A stretch of 59,224 nucleotides of DNA from Muribaculaceae bacterium (GTDB lineage Bacteria; Bacteroidota; Bacteroidia; Bacteroidales; Muribaculaceae). Position numbers and translations under genes: made by a program. The stretch is taken from assembly GCA_022509125.1 (NCBI GenBank), contig JAFLTU010000010.1, forward strand, positions 1 through 59,224. Direction: 5' to 3'. This document shows, one piece after another, positions 23,491-32,296 of the stretch. Below the pieces are notes generated by a model. The model was not told where the DNA came from. It was given only the letters and a program-made list of their open reading frames with translations, and ran no database searches. Each line of letters opens with the position of its first letter. Position 1 is the stretch's first letter.

Positions 23491-25897
23491 AATTCAGATT
23501 TTGATAGTTTCCATAAGTGTAATAGCGGCTATGGATGGCCTCTGTGCCGTTGAGGATAAGACTCATATTATTGAATTTCTTCTCTTCATAGAATTCATTC
23601 AACTCTTTGAGGGCAGATCTTTCAAGCAAGCCGGCTCTCACCACGAAGAGAGTCCTGTCGGCATATTTGGCCACCAGTTGCGTATCCACCACTATGTTCA
23701 CAGGCGGACAGTCAAGGAAAATGATATCATAATCCTCCTTTGCTTGTTCTATAATAGTTCCTAATCTTCCATTTTCAAGCAGTTCGGCAGGATTTGGAGG
23801 CATCTTTCCGATGGGAAGAATAGATAGGTTAGGATTAACTTCAGCTTTAACCACAAGACCTTTCCAGTCGTCGGTCGTACCAGACAGATAGTTTGTCAGG
23901 CCCTTATGCGGCATGCCGACAAACATTGAGGAGGATCCATGTCGAAGGTCGCAGTCTATCACAAGCACTCTCTTACCCTTTATGCAGAAACTCAATGCAA
24001 GGTTGTAAGCGATAAACGACTTCCCGCTTCCCGGATTAAACGAAGTGAGCATAATCACCTGAGGGCCTGTGTTGCGTCCGCTCATGAAATCAAGATTACC
24101 CCTGACAACCCTGAATGCCTCGTTGACAACATCACGTTTACCCTCTTCCACAACTGCCAGGGGAGGTTTCTCGTCTTTATTGCGTTTGAAGGGTATTTTG
24201 TTATCAACTTTGAGTTTGGTCTTTTTGCCCACCTGCGGTATCTCTCCGGCAAACGGAAGTTTGATATTTTCAAGATCTTTGCGGCTTCTGACCGTGGTGT
24301 TGGTGGTCTCGAGGAAATAAAGCAAGACGATTGGTATACCAAAGCCCAGAATACCGGCTATAACTATGATAAGACCTTTTCGAGGAGCCACAGGGTTCAA
24401 TGAACCCACCGGAGGAGTTATCATCCTGACGTTGTCGGCCGAGAATTTCTGTGAGAGTTCGTTCTCCTCCCTCTTCTGAAGAAGGAACAGGTAAAGGTTT
24501 TCCTTCACCATTTGCTGGCGCTCTTCGGAAAGGAGAGGAAGGCTAACCTCGGGGACGTTGGACATAGAAGAAGACATCTTGGCAATTTCCTTCTTAAGAC
24601 TATTAGTAGCATTCTGAAGATTTTGCACTTGATTGTCTACTGATTTTTCCACGGCAGCCCGAAGCCCTATAAGTTGGTTGTCGTAGTTCATAACCAAGGG
24701 GTTGGTCTCTGAAGAGTTGCCGGCGATATTATTGCGTTGAAGAAGCACCTCATTGTATGCCATAATCTGCGCGGCCACGTCGGGATTGTCAATACCCAGA
24801 TTCACCGGCAACAAAGAATTTTTATTTGCCGGATTATCCAGGAAATCCTTCATATACATGGCCACACTGAGCTGGCTCGAGGTTGATATCAATTCCTGCT
24901 CGATGCGTGATCCCAACTCAAGTTTGGTTTTTGTTAAGGTTTGAAGGTCGGGAGTTCCGGTGGATTTCATGTAGTCAGCAATATTGCGGTCTACATCTCC
25001 CAACTCCCCACTGATAATATGAAGTCTTTCGTCTATAAATTTGGAGGTGGCAACGGCCATTTTGTTCTTGTCGTTAACCCAGTTTTGATTGTAGACGTTC
25101 AAGACGTTGTTGAGGATATCGACAGCCCTTTCCACTGATACATCTTTGATTGAAAGTTCTATGACATCTGCATCCTGATCCACAAGGTCGCCCTTCAATT
25201 TATTGGAATAGCTCTCAACAGTGTTTTGCATCGACATTTTTGCCACGCTCAGCTGGTAGCTATCCTTGTTAATTCCACCTGCATATCGGGGATTGGGGTT
25301 GATCTGGATCCTGCCTATAGGAGAATCAAATTCAGTGACGTCAGCTGCAATCTCTATTTTATCTTTATATTTTGTCTTTTTCCCGCCGACATAATTATAG
25401 AATTTGAAAAAGGTCTTGCTTCCATCGGCATTCACCCTCATTTTAAAACCGCCGCCTTCCTGGCTATCAATATCAATCATGTCGATTCTAAAAGGAAGGG
25501 ATGATCCGTAAAGTGTCTTCACTCTCATTCCGTCTTTCATGAAATAATTCATATAGAGTTGCAGAGAGTCGGCCACGACATACATCACTGCCGGAGACTT
25601 CATGCTTATCAATTCATTGTAAACGTTGGTCTTCTTGGAAAATAGACCTAAAGAAGAGAATGAGCCTGAGACATCGCCCATGCCACCGTTAGAATCCTGG
25701 TCGGTCACTAATAATTGTTCATATCTCTCAAAAACCGGTTGCTTTCTGTAGATATAAAAAAGCGATATTCCCACGGCACAGACCAGGCATATTGCGATCC
25801 ATAGCCATTTCTGAAGACAGAGTTTCAGGAAATCTTTGAACGAGAAAAGTGATCCTTCTTCAATATTGTTATCCGTATGTGGAGCGTTCTTGTCCAT
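23489..25897 (-). CDS. Wzc-type polysaccharide co-polymerase and tyrosine autokinase
   Basis: 802 aa. Residues 1-60 hold a cytoplasmic start and a membrane helix (WLWIAICLVCAVGISLFYIY), then a Wzz-type periplasmic region with long coiled segments (about 60-500), a second membrane helix (GLIIVIAGILGFGIPIVLLYF near 510), and a BY-kinase domain. Walker A is FNPGSGKSF near 619, Walker A' VLVIDCDLRHG near 640, and the Walker B-type motif DIIFLDCPPV near 735. The C-terminus carries a tyrosine cluster (RYYTYGNYQNLN) for autophosphorylation. It governs polymerisation and export with the Wza-type lipoprotein and is reset by the PHP phosphatase downstream. Family length is typical for Bacteroidetes fused forms. 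Confidence 0.95.
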   Translation of the reverse strand: MDKNAPHTDNNIEEGSLFSFKDFLKLCLQKWLWIAICLVCAVGISLFYIYRKQPVFERYEQLLVTDQDSNGGMGDVSGSFSSLGLFSKKTNVYNELISMKSPAVMYVVADSLQLYMNYFMKDGMRVKTLYGSSLPFRIDMIDIDSQEGGGFKMRVNADGSKTFFKFYNYVGGKKTKYKDKIEIAADVTEFDSPIGRIQINPNPRYAGGINKDSYQLSVAKMSMQNTVESYSNKLKGDLVDQDADVIELSIKDVSVERAVDILNNVLNVYNQNWVNDKNKMAVATSKFIDERLHIISGELGDVDRNIADYMKSTGTPDLQTLTKTKLELGSRIEQELISTSSQLSVAMYMKDFLDNPANKNSLLPVNLGIDNPDVAAQIMAYNEVLLQRNNIAGNSSETNPLVMNYDNQLIGLRAAVEKSVDNQVQNLQNATNSLKKEIAKMSSSMSNVPEVSLPLLSEERQQMVKENLYLFLLQKREENELSQKFSADNVRMITPPVGSLNPVAPRKGLIIVIAGILGFGIPIVLLYFLETTNTTVRSRKDLENIKLPFAGEIPQVGKKTKLKVDNKIPFKRNKDEKPPLAVVEEGKRDVVNEAFRVVRGNLDFMSGRNTGPQVIMLTSFNPGSGKSFIAYNLALSFCIKGKRVLVIDCDLRHGSSSMFVGMPHKGLTNYLSGTTDDWKGLVVKAEVNPNLSILPIGKMPPNPAELLENGRLGTIIEQAKEDYDIIFLDCPPVNIVVDTQLVAKYADRTLFVVRAGLLERSALKELNEFYEEKKFNNMSLILNGTEAIHSRYYTYGNYQNLN

Positions 25898-25950
25898 ATC
25901 AAATCAAAATTTTATATCTTCCCAAGCGTGCGCTTTTCCGATAAGATATG

Positions 25951-25982
25951 CAAAATTACATTATTTCAATCATTTTGTCAAA
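25951..25982 (-). promoter_or_regulatory. Promoter of the kinase-phosphatase-polymerase operon
   Basis: Minus strand TTTG at 25982-25979, 20 bases, then TAATTTTG at 25958-25951. The start would fall near 25945, about 50 bases before the ATG at 25897. Confidence 0.7.
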
Positions 25983-25991
25983 ACTTTTGGG

Positions 25992-27539
25992 TTAACGGCT
26001 AATCAGCTTCCAAATCCGGATTAACGCTCCCCTCATTTGTTTAAAAAACACACACAGAAGGCTTACTAATATAATTGCATAGACTATCGAGAAACTCGTC
26101 CCGCATGCAAACAAATCAAAATATCCATTAAAGGCACCATCTAGGAATTGTCTTAAAAGGATCCAACACAGCCATCCTGAGAGAAACCCTAAGGCCAGAT
26201 GTCCTATATAAATCATGATATAAGTTTTCATAAACCCCTTCATCTCCCTTGTGATCAAGAAGAATGGTTTCCACAAGACAATAACCACTATTTGGGAGAT
26301 GACCACTCCGGCGATTATTCCATTCAATCCGAATTTTAACCCTAAAACTATTGAGCATCCAAGATTCAATACCGTTTCAACCACAGGCGACCATATATCC
26401 GAATAAAGCCCAAAGGCCGCTATGAATGTCTCGGTTGTGTAGCGGGTCAACTGCACATATAGATTGATAACTATAAGAACCAATGTGGAATAAGGAAGTA
26501 GATATTCATCACCGATCCAAACCGAGATGAAAGGAGATGCAAACATTAAGACTGCAAAACAAAGGGTGGCGGCCATCACATATCTAATGCTGAAAATCTC
26601 TTTGAAGATATTTCTGACCTTGACGGGATCTCCTTCCGCCACAAGGTTGCCAACACTCGCATCCATACTGTTGAATACAGCCGACATCATCGATATAATA
26701 CCCGTGGAAATCAATATGTAGTTGCCATATAGAGTCACCTCATTCAAGTCGATAATCGCATATATTATCAAGGGAGCAAGCTGAGTCAGGGCGAAACCTC
26801 CGACTTTATGAAAAAACACTTGCTTGATTTTGGTGACAATCCCATGGAATTTGTCTTTCAAGACTCCGTAGGCCAAGTCGACCGACTTAAGCGTCGGATA
26901 TTCCTTCATAGTGGCTCTATGCAGCGACCATGAAGCCAGTATGGCAAAAAGTCCTTCCAAAATCAACCACCATACATAGCCGTGGGGTAACAGCCAGACG
27001 GCAAACATCTGCAAAACTATCTTTACAAGTATGACACTTCGATAGCTATAAAGAATCTTATAGTTCTTCTGGCTCGCCGACAGGATTATCTGCTTGTAGT
27101 TTACGAAATATCCAAGCACAGCGCTCAACAGGAGCGTGCCAAAGGAGGCAAAAGCATACCATAGAGGCAACTCCATTTTCTTAAAAATCCAAGGGAAGCA
27201 ACCCATAAGGATACAGGCTCCTATTATGACGGCCACCCCGATGCGTTTGTAAAGATGGCCTTGAAGAGTCACAATCTCGTTGACGGTCTCTGCATCGTTG
27301 TCATGGATGGGCTTATAGAGGGTGAACGACACGGCAGTGCCGATGCCCAATTCGGCTAAATTAAGGAATTGAAGCATGTTCTGGGCCGTTGTGTTGAGAC
27401 CAAGAATCTCTGTGCCCAGATATTCCAGGAAAATTTTACGGGAGAAGAATTGAAGGATTAGCCCGATCAAATAATATATGATCGCGACGATGCTGTTGTG
27501 GGCGCTTTTCTTTGTCCTTGATGTTAGTTCTGCCACCAT
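25992..27539 (-). CDS. Wzx-type oligosaccharide flippase
   Basis: 515 aa from the ATG at 27537-27539; the longer frame would begin with TTG. About twelve to fourteen membrane helices in the MATE/MVF-like polysaccharide transporter pattern, starting with SAHNSIVAIIYYLIGLILQF and the helix NMLQFLNLAELGIGTAVSF, a pattern common to Wzx. It would move the lipid-linked repeat unit across the inner membrane. It lies just upstream of the kinase operon, with the kinase promoter in the 94-bp spacer. No consensus promoter is seen before it. Confidence 0.9.
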   Translation of the reverse strand: MVAELTSRTKKSAHNSIVAIIYYLIGLILQFFSRKIFLEYLGTEILGLNTTAQNMLQFLNLAELGIGTAVSFTLYKPIHDNDAETVNEIVTLQGHLYKRIGVAVIIGACILMGCFPWIFKKMELPLWYAFASFGTLLLSAVLGYFVNYKQIILSASQKNYKILYSYRSVILVKIVLQMFAVWLLPHGYVWWLILEGLFAILASWSLHRATMKEYPTLKSVDLAYGVLKDKFHGIVTKIKQVFFHKVGGFALTQLAPLIIYAIIDLNEVTLYGNYILISTGIISMMSAVFNSMDASVGNLVAEGDPVKVRNIFKEIFSIRYVMAATLCFAVLMFASPFISVWIGDEYLLPYSTLVLIVINLYVQLTRYTTETFIAAFGLYSDIWSPVVETVLNLGCSIVLGLKFGLNGIIAGVVISQIVVIVLWKPFFLITREMKGFMKTYIMIYIGHLALGFLSGWLCWILLRQFLDGAFNGYFDLFACGTSFSIVYAIILVSLLCVFFKQMRGALIRIWKLISR

Positions 27540-27969
27540 TTTTTCCCGGCAATGTAGTCTGGAAATTTTGGTTTCTCCCTTCTGAAGGAGGATAAGGGAA
27601 TGCAAACCAAGACCTATAAGGTAACGTAATTTTTATATATTTATTTAGATTTTGGTTATGTAATTCATGATGCAAATAATTTCTTATTTACCGTCTGCGT
27701 AATCTCAGATAAGATTTTTGTAAAAATTGGATTTCTTATTGTTGGACAGTCGAAATCTTTTTATTATTTTTGCACCTAAAAATCTACCTAATTTTTTATT
27801 CCGCAACAAAATTTTAAAACAATGTAAGTCACTGAAACCCTTTTTAAATGGTTTGTTTCTTACCTTTCTGACTTATAATCTGAATTTGCTTAGAGAGGGG
27901 AAAATTATCGACGCTTTATGGGGAAAACTTGATAAAAAACATGCCTGGGGAAACATTCAAAATTGACAG
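27540..27969. other. Divergent intergenic region and pilus-operon leader
   Basis: A 430-bp AT-rich spacer between the flippase (minus) and the pilus operon (plus). It holds the pilus promoter at 27742-27772 and a leader of about 190 bases. A 79-codon frame at 27727-27966 lies inside the leader, has no family features and overlaps the promoter, so it is not called. No promoter for the flippase is recognisable. Confidence 0.6.
27742..27772 (+). promoter_or_regulatory. Promoter of the seven-gene pilus operon
   Basis: TTG at 27742-27744, 20 bases, then TATTTTTG at 27765-27772. It is the only good promoter found before the seven closely spaced pilus-lipoprotein genes that end at 40729. Confidence 0.7.
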
Positions 27970-29766
27970 ATGAAAAAAATCCTTTTTCTTTTTACTCTGC
28001 TGGCACTCTGTCTCGCGTCATGTAGGCACGATGAAACCGATGTCAACTCCGGAAATACCAATCGGGAGACAGCGACTTTTTATCTTGCCATAAACCTCTC
28101 CGAACCCCAATCCGCCGCAAGCAGAGCAGACAATGATTCCCAGGATGAAATCTCTCCGGAAAATATTATCAGCAGTATCAGGTTTTTCTTCTTCGATGAC
28201 TCCGGCAGTGTGGTGAAAATTAAATCCGGCGACACTGCCACTATTAATTATTTTGAATGGGAGCCAGAGGGAGCTTCCCAACCATCCTCTCAAGCAGATC
28301 CTTCATCCGATGAAGACGACAGCGAGGGTCTCAATATGGCTTCAAGCCCTTCGGTGTTGATCGAGCTCGATGCTGCAAACAGAGGCCAGATGCCTAAATG
28401 GGTTATTGCAGTGGCAAATTCCAAAGACTCTAATCATGATGCCATCGAGAGCCTTGAAAATTTAAGAGGCCTTACCGGAATTTACGATGTTTCGCAGTCC
28501 AATCCTTACTGCGTTATGAGCAATACGGTTTATGCCGATCCTTCCTCGAAAACTTTGTTCGATGCCGTAGAAGTCTCGGGAAACATCACCCGTGATAAAG
28601 ACGAGGCTCGCAGGAACCCTCTGGAAGTATCCTTGGAAAGAGTCACAGCCAAGGTAAATCTTAGCCTTTCTTCTTCCTTAGAGTCGCAAAGTGGAAACAT
28701 TACACTCTCAGATGGATCAGTTCTATATTATACGGGGGTAGAAGATGATTCTGCTGCAGGGTCACCATCCGATAGTAAAGTCTATGCAAAATTCCTCGGT
28801 TGGAACCTCACATGCATTCCCTCGAAGACCTTTTTGGTGAAACACATCAACCCGGAATGGAACAATACCGATGTTTTTGGATCAGATTCCTATAACTGGA
28901 ACAGCACTTCCAACAAGCGGTCTTTCTGGGCTATCAATCCTTCCCTCAACTATGCCGACGGGGAGAATGGTGACTATCTCTACGGAGATTTCAACAACGC
29001 TAAATCCTATAAAGGATTCGGCTCGGAACTTTCCCCGGCCATAGCTTATACTCGAGAGAATGCTTCCGAAAACGAATTATTGCCTACTGCTCATCCCACT
29101 CAACTCATAGTGGCGGCCCAACTCGTCAATTCCAAAGGAGAGGCATTGGAAATTGCCCAAATGGGCACAAACCATTATACTAAGCAAGATCTGCTTACCA
29201 GTCTCTCAGACCTGGCAAATGTCTACGAGGTGACTAAAGACAATCCCCAAGAAGGTGGTGACTCAGGAAACTCCGGAGCAACCAAATACACCAAACTTGA
29301 CGCCCGATATTTCAAATTCGTTTCGGCCAGGGATGCTGGCAAAACCACCGAAGACGGGGGTCTTTATAACGCTTATCTGCAACTCGACCCTGAAGCCATC
29401 AAAGACAAAAGCCTGGCAATGGTCGCTCAAGGCGATATCATGGAGGCAAATGACATTAACCAAGCCCTCGTTGCTTCTCTACCCCCCGTGAAAATATGGA
29501 CAGAGGGCCACACTTACTATTATATCGACATCCGCCATCTTGACCTTCACGACAACAACGGAACTATCCACACAACCCTCGGAGTGGTGAGAAACCATGT
29601 CTATAATATAAAAATCTCCTCCATAAGAAGTTTGGGCACCCCCGTATTCAAAGATGACGAAGTGATTATTCCCGAAACTCCTGATGGTGACGAAAACTTT
29701 ATGGCAGCTGAGATTAACACTGTGATCTGGCGCCATACATCCAAAAACATTCAGTTGGAATGGTAA
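27970..29766 (+). CDS. Mfa1/FimA-family major fimbrial subunit
   Basis: 598 aa. Lipoprotein signal ending in LASC (Cys 18). The mature N-terminus has a strand then SAASRADN, an Arg at 52 at the place where Arg-specific proteolysis matures FimA and Mfa1. The C-terminus carries the Mfa1-family pattern VVRNHVYNIKISSI, LGTPVFKDDEVIIPE and INTVIWRHTSKNIQL, the last being the presumed donor strand for subunit polymerisation. It is first in the operon, as for mfa1 and fimA in Porphyromonas, and is longer than those. It is expected to be lipidated, exported to the cell surface, cut and assembled into a type V pilus. The large Ser/Asp-rich insert near residues 90-120 is unusual. Confidence 0.85.
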   Translation: MKKILFLFTLLALCLASCRHDETDVNSGNTNRETATFYLAINLSEPQSAASRADNDSQDEISPENIISSIRFFFFDDSGSVVKIKSGDTATINYFEWEPEGASQPSSQADPSSDEDDSEGLNMASSPSVLIELDAANRGQMPKWVIAVANSKDSNHDAIESLENLRGLTGIYDVSQSNPYCVMSNTVYADPSSKTLFDAVEVSGNITRDKDEARRNPLEVSLERVTAKVNLSLSSSLESQSGNITLSDGSVLYYTGVEDDSAAGSPSDSKVYAKFLGWNLTCIPSKTFLVKHINPEWNNTDVFGSDSYNWNSTSNKRSFWAINPSLNYADGENGDYLYGDFNNAKSYKGFGSELSPAIAYTRENASENELLPTAHPTQLIVAAQLVNSKGEALEIAQMGTNHYTKQDLLTSLSDLANVYEVTKDNPQEGGDSGNSGATKYTKLDARYFKFVSARDAGKTTEDGGLYNAYLQLDPEAIKDKSLAMVAQGDIMEANDINQALVASLPPVKIWTEGHTYYYIDIRHLDLHDNNGTIHTTLGVVRNHVYNIKISSIRSLGTPVFKDDEVIIPETPDGDENFMAAEINTVIWRHTSKNIQLEW

Positions 29767-29770
29767 TTTT

Positions 29771-31000
29771 ATGAATTTGAAATCTACATACACCATATTC
29801 CTGACTCTTCTGATGGCCTTTGTCGCATCTTGCTCCGACAATGCCCCTGAATCAGAACGCCCTCAAGAGAACTTGGAAGAACTTCCCCAAGCCTCTTTCA
29901 GGGTAAATGCCCTCGGGGTTTCTTCTGCCGCTCAGTCCGGACCTCAAGAGTGTATAAAGTCGCTGAGGGTTATCATCATTAATAGCGACGGACTCATTGA
30001 AGCCAACGAAAAAACAGAATGGTCTTCTTCTCCAAAAGGAGCGGCCACTTTTAGTCATATATTTTCCAAGTCGCTAAACTCTAAGAGCAAAGACCTTTAT
30101 CTAATAGCTAACGAAGAAAGCATTGGAGATTTCAGCTTGACAGACTCCGAAGACCTCCCCTCTTTACCCTCTTCTTCCCTCTCGGATTTGCTCGACTATT
30201 TCCGTAAAGAAACAGCAGCGGAAAACTCCGGTATGGGCGACGTGTTTGGAAAGGTTTTAAACCGGATATATTTTGAAAACGACCTCTCCAACCTCTCGGC
30301 TGGCAACATGATATATCTCCCCTATTCGGCGCATTACAAACTGGAGGCAAATGACCTCGGACTATCGGGACTCACCCATCCCCTCTACCTTGTCCCCGTG
30401 GCCTCAAAAATAGATTTCAGTTTCGTAAGCTATCGCAGCCACGACACACGCATTGAAGACGTGAGCTTAAACAACGCCAACGTTCATAACTATCTTAACG
30501 CTCAGTTGGCCAACGACGAGACTCTCAAGCCTTTCAATGACAAAATGATATGGTGGATCGATTGGTTGCAGGAATGTGCCAAAAATTCTGAGACAGCTGA
30601 AGACATCGAGGATTTCAATGAAAAATGGGGATGGATCCAGCATTATTCTCTCCCCCTCTCAAATGATGCTTCTGTGAAAAGCCTTAAACCTTCCTCAGAA
30701 GTGTGGAAAATCGACAGGATGGCCGACAAAAACAATCCTGACAGAAAATCCTTTGGCCCTTTCTATATTCCTGAAAGCAAAAGTTCTTCTTATGAATTGA
30801 ACTTCGAAGTCACCGACCTCGCCACAAATGAGACCACCTTTTTGGAAGGTTATGAAATCGACACTATGATGTCGCTGTTCCGGGCCACACATGTAAAAAT
30901 CTTTATAGAGCTTTACGAAAAGGCAATGGACATATATTCGGAAGTGGTGCCATGGAACGAAAAAGTATTTATCGGTTATGTACAGGAAGATGACGACTAA
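29771..31000 (+). CDS. Fimbrillin-type lipoprotein, probable pilus anchor (Mfa2/FimB-like position)
   Basis: 409 aa. Lipobox FVASC (Cys 21). The first mature strand is ASFRVNALG, and, unlike all the other subunits of the operon, no Thr/Ser-Arg follows it; it runs SSAAQSGPQE. The C-terminus (HVKIFIELYEKAMDIYSEVVPWNE) resembles the end of fimbrillin-fold proteins with a V-x-PW element. Second in order and lacking the cleavage site, it fits the FimB/Mfa2 anchor that stays lipid-bound and stops pilus growth. It starts 4 bp after the major subunit gene. Anchor function is inference. Confidence 0.7.
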   Translation: MNLKSTYTIFLTLLMAFVASCSDNAPESERPQENLEELPQASFRVNALGVSSAAQSGPQECIKSLRVIIINSDGLIEANEKTEWSSSPKGAATFSHIFSKSLNSKSKDLYLIANEESIGDFSLTDSEDLPSLPSSSLSDLLDYFRKETAAENSGMGDVFGKVLNRIYFENDLSNLSAGNMIYLPYSAHYKLEANDLGLSGLTHPLYLVPVASKIDFSFVSYRSHDTRIEDVSLNNANVHNYLNAQLANDETLKPFNDKMIWWIDWLQECAKNSETAEDIEDFNEKWGWIQHYSLPLSNDASVKSLKPSSEVWKIDRMADKNNPDRKSFGPFYIPESKSSSYELNFEVTDLATNETTFLEGYEIDTMMSLFRATHVKIFIELYEKAMDIYSEVVPWNEKVFIGYVQEDDD

Positions 31001-32294
31001 AAGAAAAAATAGGTTCATGCCCTTTATTCTCGGCATGTCGTCGGGCGCCATGCTCTTTATGGCGAGTTCCTGCGCGGCCGAACCCGATGGATCTAAGGAG
31101 ACTAAACTTGATGGCGACGCTGTGGAAACAATCAGTGTTTCTCTTGCCACACGCACCCCATCCCAAAACATAATAGATGAAAACTACGATTACAACGATT
31201 TCTCTATTGAAGATTTGATTCCCTTCGAAACCGGTTTCGATGAAAACAGCATAATACAAGTTTCCCAGCAGACTAACTTCAAAGAACCATTCAAATTTGA
31301 AGACGATATATTCGACTTCAGGTTTATGGAATCTGAAGATGCTTCCTGGGAAAATGAAACTTCCTATAATTTCGCTTCCTATCATCAGAAAATACCTCTC
31401 GAATGGAGCCATATCGGAGCCGGAGAGTCTCATAATGGGGGCTTCGCCATGTATGCTCTCTATTTCCCGGTGGAAAATCAATTGCGCCAAAGGGTTGTCG
31501 ACAACAAGGTGAGATATTCCGTCATGCAAGACCAAAGCACCATCGAAAATCTCAGAAAGTCGGATATTATGGGAGCTTATCATTCCACCCCCGCTATCCA
31601 TACCAGAATCCAATTCAAGATGTATCACCTCATGACCTACGTCAGGATACGTCTTTACGTCCCTCTGTTTGACGAGGAGAAAAACACCGGATATCGCGAG
31701 AATGCCCTCCAATATGCCACGATCGACAACGTCAACAACGAATTTTCTATTGCCTGGAACGCTTCAATAAGCAGCGACACTCAAGGCCCCTCTGTAGATG
31801 CCCTTGAAGGAGAATCGGAGATCATAATGTATCAACACCCTCTGCCGGAAGGCAAGACAGAGCATCCGATAGTCTCGATTCCCTACAAAAAGTTCCTGAC
31901 TCCCGACTATTACGATCAGGGCATCGACGGAGATATGGATAAAGTCAGGATCTACGATTTCAGCGTTATAATACCATATCAGTATTCACGATACGGAGAA
32001 GACGGGAAGCTTCATAACTTCACGGAAACTGACTTCCTTAATTTCTATTTCCGTACTAACTCGGGAGCCACTTCCCGCTATTATTTCAACCAGTCGTTCT
32101 ATGCCATCAACCAGGATGGCGACTCGGAAGAGAACAACGAGAGCACTCTCGAAATGAGTCAGGGCAATTTCCAGTATCTCCAGCTTTATGTGCCTCGTGT
32201 AGGCAATCAGGTTGTCTATATGGGAGCCAAGATTAATCCATGGACCCAGTTTGGCGCCGACCTCATTTTAGGGGAGGATGAAGAAACCGATTAA
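30990..32294 (+). CDS. Fimbrillin-family accessory pilus lipoprotein
   Basis: 434 aa from the ATG at 30990, which overlaps the previous stop by 11 bp; an ATG at 30978 is also possible. Lipobox MASSC near residue 28. After strand ETISVSLATR an Arg at about residue 55 forms a Thr-Arg site. The middle has the fimbrillin-like QFKMYHLMTYVRIRLYVP strand and the end (QLYVPRVGNQVVYMGAKINPW) resembles Mfa-like domains whose last strands read V-x-PW or NPW. Likely an accessory or tip subunit; order in the pilus is unknown. Confidence 0.7.
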   Translation: MTTKRKNRFMPFILGMSSGAMLFMASSCAAEPDGSKETKLDGDAVETISVSLATRTPSQNIIDENYDYNDFSIEDLIPFETGFDENSIIQVSQQTNFKEPFKFEDDIFDFRFMESEDASWENETSYNFASYHQKIPLEWSHIGAGESHNGGFAMYALYFPVENQLRQRVVDNKVRYSVMQDQSTIENLRKSDIMGAYHSTPAIHTRIQFKMYHLMTYVRIRLYVPLFDEEKNTGYRENALQYATIDNVNNEFSIAWNASISSDTQGPSVDALEGESEIIMYQHPLPEGKTEHPIVSIPYKKFLTPDYYDQGIDGDMDKVRIYDFSVIIPYQYSRYGEDGKLHNFTETDFLNFYFRTNSGATSRYYFNQSFYAINQDGDSEENNESTLEMSQGNFQYLQLYVPRVGNQVVYMGAKINPWTQFGADLILGEDEETD

Positions 32295-32296
32295 AC

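Noticed and set aside
27537..27605. Longer start for the flippase
   Set aside because: It needs a TTG and adds a polar segment that flippases do not have; the ATG at 27539 fits.
27727..27966. 79-codon plus-strand frame before the pilus operon
   Set aside because: It overlaps the operon promoter, has no family features and ends just before the first subunit; it is better read as leader.
29479..31712. Long minus-strand frames (120, 158 and 247 aa) opposite the pilus genes
   Set aside because: They mirror the plus-strand lipoprotein genes, cross gene borders and have no start signals.
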